A stretch of DNA of 24,002 nucleotides from Lachnospiraceae bacterium UBA7110 (GCA_002492295.1 DKYC01000058.1:1-24002); one strand, 5' to 3'. Counted from the first letter of the stretch, positions 16,169-23,662 are shown. Program-made: numbers and translations. The notes: a model not told the origin generated them from the letters alone.

Positions 16169-16208
16169 GGAAGTGCGTGTGCATTTAGCGCACGCACTTC
16201 CTTTATCA
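16169..16208 (+). terminator. Intra-operon hairpin between mglB and mglA
   Basis: GGAAGTGCGTGTGC (16169-16182) pairs with 16188-16201 (14 bp, one G-T pair), loop ATTTA, followed by a short T-containing tail. The T run is weak, so it is likely a partial terminator or a 3' stabiliser for the abundant mglB message. A smaller hairpin, CAAAAAGC / GCTTTTTG (16242-16260), follows in the same gap. Confidence 0.65.
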
Positions 16209-16275
16209 TATAGGAAATTGCGACAGCGTAAATTATTTAGACAAAAAGCGAAGCTTTTTGCGAGATGAGTGCGCA

Positions 16276-16295
16276 ACGTATGCATACGTATGCAT
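16276..16295. repeat. Tandem palindromic decamer upstream of mglA
   Basis: ACGTATGCAT is repeated exactly (16276-16285 and 16286-16295), and 16276-16289 is a perfect 14-bp palindrome. It lies 32 nt before the mglA start in the message leader. It could bind a protein or arise by slippage; there is no other evidence for a role. Confidence 0.6.
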
Positions 16296-16326
16296 TCATC
16301 CTTTTTATGCAAAGGGGGTTATCAAA

Positions 16327-17835
16327 TTGTCAGAGTATCGTTTGGAAATGCATGATGTCGTAAAAACATTTCCGGGTGTCAGGGCGTTAGGCGGTGCACA
16401 GTTGAAGCTGCGGCCGGGTACGGTTCATGCTTTGATGGGTGAAAATGGCGCCGGCAAATCCACCCTCATGAAATGTATGTTCGGTATTTACCACATGGAT
16501 GAAGGAGAAGTCATCTATGAGGGAGAGAAGGTAGAAATTAAGGGACCTCTTGACGCGCTCAACCGCGGTATTGCGATGGTGCATCAGGAATTGCAGCCCA
16601 TTCCCGAGAGAAGTATCGGAGAAAATATTTACGTCGGGCGCTACCCGATGAAAAAGGTCGGACCGCTGTCGGTGGTAGACCATGAAAAAATGTATGAGGA
16701 TGCGGCAAGGGTTTTGAAAGAGGTGCACCTGGACTTTGACCCGAAGGCAAAGCTGGGTAGTCTTTCCGTTTCGCAGATGCAGCTTGTTGAGATTGCAAAA
16801 GCCGTTTCCGCGGACTGTAAGGTTTTGATTTTGGATGAGCCGACTTCGTCTTTGACTGCTGCGGAGGTGGAGGCGCTTTTTACCATTATCAACGAATTGC
16901 GCAGTAAGGGTGTTTCCATTGTCTACATCAGCCATAAAATGGATGAAATCCTGCGCATCAGCGATGAAGTGACCATTATGAGAGACGGTCAGTACATCGG
17001 TACATGGTCGGCAAAAGATCTGACCACGGACTTTATTATTACCAAGATGGTTGGACGCGAGCTTTCGGAATTATATCCGACCCGTGAGAATAAGCCCGGG
17101 GAAGTTGTTTTTGAGGTGGAGGATTTTACATCCATCAATCCAAAAAGCTTCCGGCATGTTTCGTTCCAACTGCGCAAGGGTGAAATCCTTGGCGTAGCGG
17201 GACTGGTAGGAGCACAGCGTACGGAGCTGATGGAAGGGCTATTTGGGTTAAGGGCACACACGGCAGGCAGGATTACCTATAACGGAGCGGAAATTAAAAT
17301 TACGCAGCCCAAGGACGCGATTAATAACGGCATTGCGATGCTGACCGAGGACCGGCGCGCTACGGGAATTCTGGGTGTGCTGTCCATTGCGGATAATGTT
17401 TCCATTGCCTCTTTAAACCAGTATTTGCTTGGCGGATTTATGCTGGATGATGCGAAGATTGAAAAGCTTGTACAGGACAATGTCGCGAAGCTTTCCATCA
17501 AGACGCCGTCTTCCAAGACACAGATTCAGTCGCTTTCCGGTGGAAACCAGCAGAAGGTACTGATTAGCCGCTGGCTTGCCAACAATCCGGATGTCTTTAT
17601 CATGGATGAGCCGACGCGAGGCATCGATGTAGGCGCCAAGTATGAGATTTACTGTATCATTGCGGAGATGGCAAAACAGGGAAAAAGCATCATTATGATT
17701 TCTTCGGAGATGAGTGAGCTTATCGGTATGTCGGACCGTATCATGGTCATGTGCGACGGCCGTGTGACCGGATTTGTAAATGGAGATGAGGCAAATCAGG
17801 AAAATATCATGGCGTTTGCAACGCAGTTTGAATAA
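16327..17835 (+). CDS. mglA: Galactose/methyl-galactoside ABC transporter ATP-binding protein
   Basis: A 502-residue protein with two fused ATPase halves, as in sugar importers of the MglA/RbsA/XylG class. The first half has Walker A GENGAGKST, signature LSVSQMQLVEIAKA and Walker B VLILDEPTS. The second has a degenerate Walker A (GLVGAQRTE), signature LSGGNQQKVLISRWL and Walker B VFIMDEPTRGIDVG. One intact and one degenerate site is normal for this class. TTG 16327 is chosen: AAAGGGGG (16311-16318) sits 8 nt upstream and translation then starts LSEYRLEMHDVVKTFPGV, the usual N-terminus. The frame is open for 23 more codons to the left, but those residues are leader sequence. It acts on the inner face of the membrane with MglC. 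Confidence 0.95.
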   Translation: MSEYRLEMHDVVKTFPGVRALGGAQLKLRPGTVHALMGENGAGKSTLMKCMFGIYHMDEGEVIYEGEKVEIKGPLDALNRGIAMVHQELQPIPERSIGENIYVGRYPMKKVGPLSVVDHEKMYEDAARVLKEVHLDFDPKAKLGSLSVSQMQLVEIAKAVSADCKVLILDEPTSSLTAAEVEALFTIINELRSKGVSIVYISHKMDEILRISDEVTIMRDGQYIGTWSAKDLTTDFIITKMVGRELSELYPTRENKPGEVVFEVEDFTSINPKSFRHVSFQLRKGEILGVAGLVGAQRTELMEGLFGLRAHTAGRITYNGAEIKITQPKDAINNGIAMLTEDRRATGILGVLSIADNVSIASLNQYLLGGFMLDDAKIEKLVQDNVAKLSIKTPSSKTQIQSLSGGNQQKVLISRWLANNPDVFIMDEPTRGIDVGAKYEIYCIIAEMAKQGKSIIMISSEMSELIGMSDRIMVMCDGRVTGFVNGDEANQENIMAFATQFE

Positions 17836-17851
17836 GGAGGGATACATTATC

Positions 17852-18835
17852 ATGCAAAAAACATTTAATTTGAAAAAATTCATATCCAATAATGCGATTA
17901 TTATTTTGATTATTTTATTGGCTTTGCTGACAGGACTTACGACCAAGAACTTTTTTAAGCTAAACAATTTCAAGAATTTGGTAGTGAATGTATCTCCCAG
18001 ATTCATAATTGCCTGCGGTGTGTCAGGCTGTCTGATTACGAAAGGTACGGATTTGTCCGCAGGACGTGCGGTAGGTCTGGCAGCATGTTTATCTGCGATG
18101 CTGCTGCAGAGCCTGGATTATTCCGCGCGTATGCTTCCTTGGATGCCGGATATTCCGTGGCCGGTAGCGCTTGTGATTGTTGTTGTCATTATGGGATGCT
18201 TTGGCGGCATCAACGGCGTTGTGGTTTCTTCACTGAAGGTTCCCCCGTTTATCGCTACACTGGGTATGCAGACGATTATTTACGGACTTTGCTCCCTGAT
18301 TACCAACAACCAGCCGATGGGCGGTTATAAGAGCAGCTACCTCAAGGTTGCAAGCGGTTCACTGGGACCGATACCGTATCTCATGATTTTTGCGGTTGTT
18401 GTAGGCGTTTATTTTTGGTTTTTATATAATAAGACCCGTCATGGTAAGTACATGTATGCAATCGGCGGAAACGAGAGTGCGGCGCAGGTTGCAGGTGTCA
18501 ATGTAAAGGCCTCCCTGATTCGTATTTATGTTTTGGCAGGCTGTATGTATGCATTGGCAGGATTTTTGGTAGGTGCTAAGGCAGGCGGTGCGTCAACTGC
18601 AACAGGTAACGGCTATGAGCTGGAGGCAATCGCTGCATGTACCATCGGCGGCGTATCCGCAAACGGTGGTGTCGGACGTGTCGGTGGTATCCTGATTGGC
18701 GTATTGGTGTTCGAAATTTTAAAGATTTGTCTTCAGTTCCTCGGTGTTGACCCGGCTTATACATATATTGCACAAGGTCTTGTTATTGTCATTGCAGTTG
18801 CACTTGACTTGAGAAAATATTTGCAGAAGAAATAA
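17852..18835 (+). CDS. mglC: Galactose/methyl-galactoside ABC transporter permease
   Basis: A 327-residue integral membrane protein of the BPD_transp_2 (MglC/RbsC) family with about eight to ten hydrophobic segments. Recognisable stretches are GVSGCLITKGTDLSAGRAVGL, VVSSLKVPPFIATLGMQTI, MYAIGGNESAAQVAGVNV, GYELEAIAACTIGGVSANGG and the C-terminal IAQGLVIVIAVALDLRKY. ATG 17852 lies 16 nt after the mglA stop with GGAGGG upstream. The frame is open into mglA, but that part reads mglA out of phase. It forms the sugar channel energised by MglA and fed by MglB. Confidence 0.95.
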   Translation: MQKTFNLKKFISNNAIIILIILLALLTGLTTKNFFKLNNFKNLVVNVSPRFIIACGVSGCLITKGTDLSAGRAVGLAACLSAMLLQSLDYSARMLPWMPDIPWPVALVIVVVIMGCFGGINGVVVSSLKVPPFIATLGMQTIIYGLCSLITNNQPMGGYKSSYLKVASGSLGPIPYLMIFAVVVGVYFWFLYNKTRHGKYMYAIGGNESAAQVAGVNVKASLIRIYVLAGCMYALAGFLVGAKAGGASTATGNGYELEAIAACTIGGVSANGGVGRVGGILIGVLVFEILKICLQFLGVDPAYTYIAQGLVIVIAVALDLRKYLQKK

Positions 18836-18863
18836 TTTTACTGAAAGAGTATAAGAAAGGGAT

Positions 18864-19124
18864 ATGACTGTTATGGAAGAAAAGCGCAACGGCGAACCAA
18901 AGACGGCGCAGGAGACAACAGGAAATACGGATACAGCGCCAGAAACCGTGCGGGAAAAAGAGGGGCAGACGGATAAACAGTCAGGAGGCAGCCTGTTTGA
19001 AGGGATTTATGACCGCCTTCCGGATATCTCCGTTAAGTCGGTGGACCGGTTTATTGTTCTTTGTGTGATTGCGTTTATTGCGGTCATCCTAATCGGTGTA
19101 TTGAAAGCGAATCATGTTTTCTGA
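18864..19124 (+). CDS. Small single-TM protein at the end of the mgl operon
   Basis: I do not recognise the family. It has 86 residues: a hydrophilic, Glu/Thr/Lys-rich N-terminal half (about 1-45) with no fixed structure apparent, then GGSLFEGIYDRLPDISVKSVDRF, and one membrane segment (about 62-81) ending six residues before the C-terminus. With no signal peptide, the N-terminal part probably faces the cytoplasm. It begins 28 nt after mglC behind AAGAAAGGG and ends before the strong terminator at 19165, so it belongs to the transporter transcript. ATG 18873 is an equally possible start. By position it might regulate or stabilise MglA-MglC; nothing in the sequence proves this. Confidence 0.7.
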   Translation: MTVMEEKRNGEPKTAQETTGNTDTAPETVREKEGQTDKQSGGSLFEGIYDRLPDISVKSVDRFIVLCVIAFIAVILIGVLKANHVF

Positions 19125-19164
19125 GAGGGTGCTCCTTCGGTAATTAAATATTTGTAATTGCGTA

Positions 19165-19198
19165 CGAGCAGGGAAGAAAGCTTCCCTGCTCGGTTTTA
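19165..19198 (+). terminator. Terminator of the mgl operon
   Basis: CGAGCAGGGAAG (19165-19176) pairs perfectly with CTTCCCTGCTCG (19181-19192) around AAAG, followed by GTTTTAT. A 12-bp GC-rich stem with a T tail. Confidence 0.85.
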
Positions 19199-19239
19199 TG
19201 TCTTGCAATAGAAACAAGATAAATAAAACAATAAAAATT

Positions 19240-19254
19240 TATCGAAATTCAATA
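19240..19254. promoter_or_regulatory. Palindromic operator candidate upstream of the DUF2975 gene
   Basis: TATCGAAATTCAATA is a 15-bp near-palindrome (one mismatched pair, not counting the centre), ending 8 bp before the -35 element at 19263. The small HTH regulator of this operon is the natural candidate to bind it. Confidence 0.4.
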
Positions 19255-19262
19255 AAAAAGTA

Positions 19263-19291
19263 TTGCAAAACAATATTAACCGTGCTATGAT
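19263..19291 (+). promoter_or_regulatory. Promoter of the DUF2975-HTH operon
   Basis: TTGCAA (19263-19268), 17-bp spacer, TATGAT (19286-19291). Transcription would begin near 19298, about 47 nt before ATG 19345. Confidence 0.65.
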
Positions 19292-19344
19292 AGGGAAAAG
19301 TTCAAAAGAAACAGCAGAAAAATGTTTTGGATTGGAGAAATGAC

Positions 19345-19800
19345 ATGAAAAAAGAAACAGTGGCAGTAATTACAAAGTATCTGCTCGACGTCATGTTTTT
19401 TGCGGGAATAGCGGTGACACTCACACTGCCGTGGCTTGTAAAGCTGGTGACAGCATATTTTCACTTTGAGGATTTTGAGGGCAGATATGTTGAAATCGTG
19501 AGTATATATTTTGTGCTCGGCATTCTTGCGGTTCTGATTTTGGGGGAACTCCGGAAAATGTTCCGCACTGTGCTTGGCAACGACTGTTTTGTGCGGGAAA
19601 ACGTGGTGAGCCTTCAGCGCATGGGTACATACAGCTTTATCATTGCGGCGGTCTGTCTGCTGCGCGCATTTTTATATACGACGGCTGCGATGCTCGTGCT
19701 GGTGCTCGTTTTTGTCATCGCGGGGCTGTTCAGCAAGGTGCTCGCGTTTGTGTTTGACAAGGCAGTGGATTACAAGCTTGAGAATGATTTGACAATATAA
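19345..19800 (+). CDS. DUF2975-family membrane protein
   Basis: A 151-residue protein with four hydrophobic segments (about 8-32, 48-66, 92-112 and 114-135). The pattern LGELRKMFRTVLGNDCFVRENVVSLQRMGTYS between TM2 and TM3 is characteristic of DUF2975, where FV.EN precedes a helix leading into the third segment. Function is unknown. The family is normally encoded beside a small YozG-like HTH protein, as here (31 nt downstream), suggesting a membrane-linked regulatory pair. ATG 19345 follows GGAGA by 6 nt. It is the first gene of a probable operon running to about 22160. Confidence 0.85.
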   Translation: MKKETVAVITKYLLDVMFFAGIAVTLTLPWLVKLVTAYFHFEDFEGRYVEIVSIYFVLGILAVLILGELRKMFRTVLGNDCFVRENVVSLQRMGTYSFIIAAVCLLRAFLYTTAAMLVLVLVFVIAGLFSKVLAFVFDKAVDYKLENDLTI

Positions 19801-19831
19801 GAGAATAACACGGTCGCATGGGGGTTGGAAA

Positions 19832-20089
19832 ATGGCAATTATGATAAATCTTGATGTGATGATGGCAAAGCGCAAGGTCGGTCTTACGGAGCTTGCAGGC
19901 GACGTGGATATCACGCTTGCAAACCTTTCCATCTTAAAAAACAATAAGGCAAAAGCAGTGCGGCTTGCAACGCTTGATGCCATATGCAAGGCATTAAACT
20001 GTCAGCCGGGCGATATTTTGGAGTATGTTCCCGACGGGGCAGCAGATAAAAACAGTACCAATGAAGGGGGAGAAAACAATGGACAATAG
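19832..20089 (+). CDS. Small Cro/CI-type HTH regulator (YozG-like)
   Basis: An 85-residue DNA-binding protein of the HTH_26 type. The core reads LDVMMAKRKVGLTELAGDVDITLANLSILKNNKAKAVRLATLDAICKALNCQPGDILEY, matching the family's four- to five-helix domain and its closing CQPGDILEY motif. A polar tail follows. It overlaps the next gene by 11 nt (20079-20089), indicating translational coupling. As the partner of the DUF2975 protein it probably autoregulates the operon, perhaps through the palindrome at 19240-19254. ATG 19832 follows GGGGTTGG; ATG 19841 is an alternative. Confidence 0.88.
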   Translation: MAIMINLDVMMAKRKVGLTELAGDVDITLANLSILKNNKAKAVRLATLDAICKALNCQPGDILEYVPDGAADKNSTNEGGENNGQ

Positions 20090-20786
20090 TACGGTAAAGG
20101 AAGGATGGCAGTATCGGCAGACTGTGAAAAACGTACCGCAGGCAGACAATCCTGAGGAAACCAAAGCGCTTGAGGCAAAGGCAAAACGGCTGCGGCATTT
20201 GGGCGTGGGAAGTGCCCTCTATGCGCTGTTTTATACTTTCTGCCTGTACCGGAATACGTCCGGAATCACATACCCTTTTTTCGTTGGCGCAACCCTCTTG
20301 TATTTTGGCTATTATACGGGAGAGTACGAAGAGAGCTGCGCAAGAGAGAAGGGGCTGTGGGTTAAGGCATCCTGGTACAGACGCTTTTTGGTGGCTGCGG
20401 CATTGGTTTTGGGCGCATTAAACTGCATGACGGATTCCGGGGTGCTGATGTTTTTCAATAAAGCGCTGTTGTCGGTCGTGTTTGGCGTGCTGGTTTTACA
20501 GACATGGCATGACGTGTCAGGGTGGAGTATCGCGGCGCACTTAAAAGGGTTCTTTCACATTGCAGTTGGCATTATCAGTCAGATTTTTGCACCTTTTTAT
20601 GACATAAGTGCAGGCAAAAAGTTAAAACGCCTGCAAGGCGGTGTGCAGCATGACGAACGCAGTGCGGAAAAAAAAACGTATTCTTGTATGTGTGTCCATC
20701 GGGATTGTCATTGCGCTGCCTCTGATCTGCATTCTGCTGTTATTGCTCGGAAGTGCGGATGCTGTATTTTACAATCTTGTCCGTGA
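20079..20786 (+). CDS. DUF4153/DUF4173-like membrane protein, N-terminal part (frameshifted)
   Basis: The frame gives 235 residues. Residues 1-45 are polar and cytoplasmic-looking, followed by hydrophobic segments including VGSALYALFYTFCLYRNTSGITYPFF and FFNKALLSVVFGVLVLQTWHD. This matches the N-terminal half of the 500-600 residue Lachnospiraceae proteins I recall under DUF4153/DUF4173. From about residue 198 the frame becomes Cys/His-rich nonsense (KKTYSCMCVHRDCHCAA), because the true continuation lies in another frame that resumes after the nine-A run at 20668-20676. Removing one A would give SAEKKRILVCVSIGIVIALP and join the next ORF into one protein of about 552 residues. It is therefore one gene broken by a frameshift, or one using slippage. 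AAGGGGGAG precedes ATG 20079. Confidence 0.75.
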   Translation: MDNSTVKEGWQYRQTVKNVPQADNPEETKALEAKAKRLRHLGVGSALYALFYTFCLYRNTSGITYPFFVGATLLYFGYYTGEYEESCAREKGLWVKASWYRRFLVAAALVLGALNCMTDSGVLMFFNKALLSVVFGVLVLQTWHDVSGWSIAAHLKGFFHIAVGIISQIFAPFYDISAGKKLKRLQGGVQHDERSAEKKTYSCMCVHRDCHCAASDLHSAVIARKCGCCILQSCP

Positions 20787-21738
20787 TGCGCTGTCCTTTC
20801 GGATTGAAATTCACCTTGCAGACCTTATTTACCATGTCACGTCGGCGGTATTTGGGGCGGTGGTGATGTTCTTTCTTTCGTATGCGCTGTTTTGCAGCTG
20901 CAATGATAAAAAAGCTATTAAGGCTGTTGATGATATGGCGGTACGCAGGGAAAAAGGTTTTGACACGTACATTGCCGTGACGGTCAGTGTGCTTGTGTGC
21001 GCGCTTTATCTGGTGTTCTCACTTGTTCAGGTTTTCGGACTTTTCATGGGACGGATGAAACTTCCCGAAGGCTATACGTATGCGGAGTATGCACGGAGTG
21101 GATTTTTCCAGCTTGTGTTTGTGTGTTTCATTAATATTGTGCTTGTACTTTGTATGCTTGCGTACTTTGAAACGGGCAGGATGTTAAGGGTAGTGCTTTG
21201 CGCAATTTGCGGATGTACTTATATTATGGAGCTTTCGGCATTGTTTCGGCTGATGATGTATATTCGGACATATCATCTGACGTTTACAAGAGTACTTGCG
21301 CTATGGGGGATTGCGGTGATTGCAATTGTGATGGGCGGCGTAGTCTGCTGCATTTTTTGTCCGGAGTTTAAACTGTTTCGGTATACACTTGTGGCTGTAG
21401 GCATCTGCTGGATTGTTTTCTCGGCAGCACATCCTGACTATTGGATTGCGAAGTATAATCTTGCAATGAGCAAAACTTGCGCGAATGTTGATACGTATTA
21501 TATTAAAACAAGACTCTCTTTGGACGCGGCGCCTGCGCTTGTGGAGGCGGATTACAGTTTTATCGGTGAGTACGGTGAAATGAATGGAAAATATAAGGAA
21601 TGGCAGATTAAGGATTACCGGAATGAGACAAAGGGGCTGCTTGGTTTCCGTCACTTTAATTTTTCGAGGGCGTACGCGTGTGCGCATGATATTGACGGGC
21701 TGAAAAAAGAGGATAAGGCGGTGAACAATCCTAAATGA
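20650..21738 (+). CDS. DUF4153/DUF4173-like membrane protein, C-terminal part (frameshifted)
   Basis: A 362-residue frame with about eight hydrophobic segments. Landmarks known to me from the DUF4153/DUF4173 group are LLLLGSADAVFYNLV, LPEGYTYAEYARSGFFQLVFVC, AHPDYWIAKYNLA and LSLDAAPAL. Its first residues before KKKRILVCVS are not family-like and read the upstream gene out of phase. It could be translated on its own from ATG 20650 (AAGGCGG lies about 10 nt upstream), but more likely it is the rest of the 20079 gene. The stop overlaps the following DUF2752 gene in ATGA (21735-21738). Function is unknown; the family is multi-spanning and often lies near DUF2975/HTH pairs. Confidence 0.78.
   Translation: MTNAVRKKKRILVCVSIGIVIALPLICILLLLLGSADAVFYNLVRDALSFRIEIHLADLIYHVTSAVFGAVVMFFLSYALFCSCNDKKAIKAVDDMAVRREKGFDTYIAVTVSVLVCALYLVFSLVQVFGLFMGRMKLPEGYTYAEYARSGFFQLVFVCFINIVLVLCMLAYFETGRMLRVVLCAICGCTYIMELSALFRLMMYIRTYHLTFTRVLALWGIAVIAIVMGGVVCCIFCPEFKLFRYTLVAVGICWIVFSAAHPDYWIAKYNLAMSKTCANVDTYYIKTRLSLDAAPALVEADYSFIGEYGEMNGKYKEWQIKDYRNETKGLLGFRHFNFSRAYACAHDIDGLKKEDKAVNNPK
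20668..20676 (+). other. Run of nine A at the frame switch
   Basis: Nine consecutive A sit exactly where the DUF4153-like coding sequence changes frame. Eight A would restore a single open frame. Such runs mutate by slippage and can also cause RNA polymerase slippage, so a mixed population of full-length and truncated product is possible. Sequencing or assembly error is the plain alternative. Confidence 0.75.
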
Positions 21739-22160
21739 TAAGACGGTTGAAAAACGATATAAAGACATTTTATCCGGCACTACTGGTGTTTGCCCTGTAT
21801 AATATCATTGTAAGAACCGTTTTCCACGCATACTGTCCGTTTTTAATCGTGACGGGATTTCCATGTGCCGGATGCGGCATGACGAGAGCGGTGTTTTATA
21901 TTCTGACGGGGCGGGTAAAAAGGGGAATGGACTTAAATCCCGCGGCACCAATGTGGATTTTGTTCCTGCTATGGTTCTTTGCCGAACGGTATGTGCGCGG
22001 ACATACGCCAAGGCATGCAAAGACTGTGCTTGCAATGGTAGTACTGGTTACGTTTGGCATATATCTTTACCGGATGATAAATTTTTTCCCCGGGAGCCCG
22101 CCGCTGGTGTTTTACCGTAATAACCTGATTTCAAGGGTATTGCGGAGAATGCAGGGCTGA
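21735..22160 (+). CDS. DUF2752-family membrane protein
   Basis: A 141-residue protein with three to four hydrophobic segments. The family motif is clear: YCPFLIVTGFPCAGCGMTRA (Cys-Pro...Thr-Gly-x-Pro-Cys-x-Gly-Cys-Gly-Met-Thr-Arg), followed by a LNPAAP segment. The clustered cysteines are invariant in DUF2752, whose biochemical role is unknown. ATG 21735 overlaps the preceding stop by 4 nt, so it is coupled to the DUF4153-like gene. It is the last gene of this operon; I see no strong terminator before the promoter at 22209. Confidence 0.88.
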   Translation: MIRRLKNDIKTFYPALLVFALYNIIVRTVFHAYCPFLIVTGFPCAGCGMTRAVFYILTGRVKRGMDLNPAAPMWILFLLWFFAERYVRGHTPRHAKTVLAMVVLVTFGIYLYRMINFFPGSPPLVFYRNNLISRVLRRMQG

Positions 22161-22208
22161 CCGGGTTTTAATGGTTGTCCTGCCAGTGTGTAAAGATGTC
22201 GATATTTG

Positions 22209-22238
22209 TTGCAAAAGGGTGTTGTTGTATGTTATGAT
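22209..22238 (+). promoter_or_regulatory. Promoter of the Q/Y-rich protein gene
   Basis: TTGCAA (22209-22214), 18-bp spacer, TATGAT (22233-22238), giving a leader of about 45 nt with GGGAGGAG at 22271-22278. Confidence 0.6.
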
Positions 22239-22288
22239 AAGGCATAAGCGCAGATTTTGCGTAACAATCTGGGAGGAGATAGAAAAAC

Positions 22289-22714
22289 ATGGACAACAAT
22301 AATATGTATGGTCAGGGCAACCAGAACGCGAACCAGGGACAGCCGCAGCAGCCGTATCAGCAGGCGCCCGAGCAGAATTTCAGCCAACAGTACACTAACC
22401 AGGCGTATCAGCAGCCATACCAGCAGCCGCAACAGTCATATCAGCAGTCGTATCAGCAGTCGTATCAGCCGGACGGTGATTTAGAGGAGCCGGTCAGCTT
22501 TGGAGACTGGATGCTTTCAATCCTTTTGATGACAATACCGTGTGTCAATATTATCATGATGTTTGTATGGGCATTTGGCAGTGGAACGAAGAAGAGTAAG
22601 TCGAATTACTTTAAGGCAGTGCTTGTGTGGACATTGATATGGACGGTGCTTACGATTATCATGATGGTAGGGCTTGGCGGCATAATAGCAGCGTTTTCTG
22701 AATCGTATTATTAA
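22289..22714 (+). CDS. Q/Y-rich two-TM membrane protein
   Basis: A 141-residue protein. Residues 1-65 are almost entirely Gln, Tyr, Asn, Pro and Ser, with repeated YQQ and SYQQ units encoded by near-identical 12-bp DNA repeats (about 22430-22470). The second half has two hydrophobic helices (about 73-94 and 108-135) joined by WAFGSGTKKSKSNYFKA. I recall similar proteins as uncharacterised in Clostridia; the topology is like CD225/TM2-type small proteins but I cannot assign a family. With no signal peptide, the Q/Y-rich tail is probably cytoplasmic and disordered. ATG 22289 follows GGGAGGAG. It is transcribed alone and ends in a strong terminator. Confidence 0.82.
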   Translation: MDNNNMYGQGNQNANQGQPQQPYQQAPEQNFSQQYTNQAYQQPYQQPQQSYQQSYQQSYQPDGDLEEPVSFGDWMLSILLMTIPCVNIIMMFVWAFGSGTKKSKSNYFKAVLVWTLIWTVLTIIMMVGLGGIIAAFSESYY

Positions 22715-22727
22715 ACGGAAAAGTCAG

Positions 22728-22766
22728 AAAATGATGTACCGGATGTTTGGGGTACATCATTTTTTT
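22728..22766. terminator. Bidirectional terminator between convergent genes
   Basis: AAAATGATGTACC (22728-22740) pairs perfectly with GGTACATCATTTT (22751-22763). T22760-22766 serve the + strand and AAAA at 22728-22731 serves the minus strand. It separates the Q/Y-rich gene from the methyltransferase. Confidence 0.9.
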
Positions 22767-22768
22767 GC

Positions 22769-23662
22769 CTATTTTCCAATCCATCTTCCGCTGGCGCCGC
22801 ACGGTAGTATCAATCCGTTGGATGATACGGGAAGTCCGATTTCCGATGCCTCAACCTGCCCGCCGAATTTGGGCGTAAGCACTGTCTGCATCATATAGCT
22901 TAAAACGGCGGGCTGTAATCCTGTCGTGTAGGAATTTACAAGGAAAAACAGCGGATGCTCGCTTAAAACATGAGTAGTAAGTTCAAGAAACGGAAAAACG
23001 GATTCTTCGATTTTCCAGATTTCCCCCTTTGGTCCCCTTCCATAAGAAGGAGGATCCATAATAATTGCATCGTATTGGCTCCCGCGGCGGATTTCACGTT
23101 CCACAAATTTTATGCAGTCATCGACAAGCCAGCGGATTGGCGCATTGCCAAGTCCTGAGGAAGCCGCGTTTTCCTTGGCCCATGCAACCATGCCTTTTGC
23201 GGCATCCACATGCGTGACGGATGCGCCCGCCGCGGCAGCGCTTACGGTCGCACCGCCTGTATACGCAAAGAGATTGAGCACTTTGACTGTCCGTTCAGGA
23301 TGTTTCTTAAGCACATCCTTTATAATAGAAGTAAACCAATCCCAGTTTGCCGCCTGTTCCGGAAAAAGCCCGGTGTGCTTAAAGCTGAAAGGCTTTAGGT
23401 GAAATTTCAAACCCAGTTCATTTTTTCCTTCATACTGGATGCTCCATTCCTCGGGAAGCCTGAAAAACTCCCATTCACCGCCGCCCTTGGAACTGCGGTG
23501 GTAGTGTCCGTTTGGCTTTCGCCAGCCGTTTTCCTTTTTGGGAGTATTCCAAATCACCTGAGGGTCGGGGCGCACGAGAATATAGCTGCCCCAACGCTCC
23601 AGCTTTTCCCCCGATGAGGTATCAAGCACTTCATAGTCCATCCAATTGTCTGCAATCCACAT
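22769..23662 (-). CDS. Class I SAM-dependent methyltransferase (RlmI/RlmK-like)
   Basis: A 297-residue cytoplasmic enzyme. The N-terminal part (about 1-85) has a WGSYILVRPDPQVIW stretch. The Rossmann domain begins VLNLFAYTGGATVSAAAAGASVTHVDAAKGMVAWAKEN, which binds S-adenosylmethionine. The catalytic-site motif DPPSYGRG follows in the usual place (DPPxF in RlmI-type 23S rRNA cytosine methyltransferases, here Tyr instead of Phe). The target is probably rRNA but cannot be read from the sequence. ATG 23662 gives the N-terminus MWIADNWMDYE. The frame is open to a TTG at 23692, but an AGAAGG site (minus strand, near 23675-23680) falls inside that extension and favours 23662 or TTG 23668. It is convergent with the Q/Y-rich gene. 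Confidence 0.88.
   Translation of the reverse strand: MWIADNWMDYEVLDTSSGEKLERWGSYILVRPDPQVIWNTPKKENGWRKPNGHYHRSSKGGGEWEFFRLPEEWSIQYEGKNELGLKFHLKPFSFKHTGLFPEQAANWDWFTSIIKDVLKKHPERTVKVLNLFAYTGGATVSAAAAGASVTHVDAAKGMVAWAKENAASSGLGNAPIRWLVDDCIKFVEREIRRGSQYDAIIMDPPSYGRGPKGEIWKIEESVFPFLELTTHVLSEHPLFFLVNSYTTGLQPAVLSYMMQTVLTPKFGGQVEASEIGLPVSSNGLILPCGASGRWIGK

Noticed and set aside
22300..22470. Short regular repeats considered as a CRISPR array
   Set aside because: The 12-bp units are contiguous, have no spacers, and are coding repeats (YQQ).
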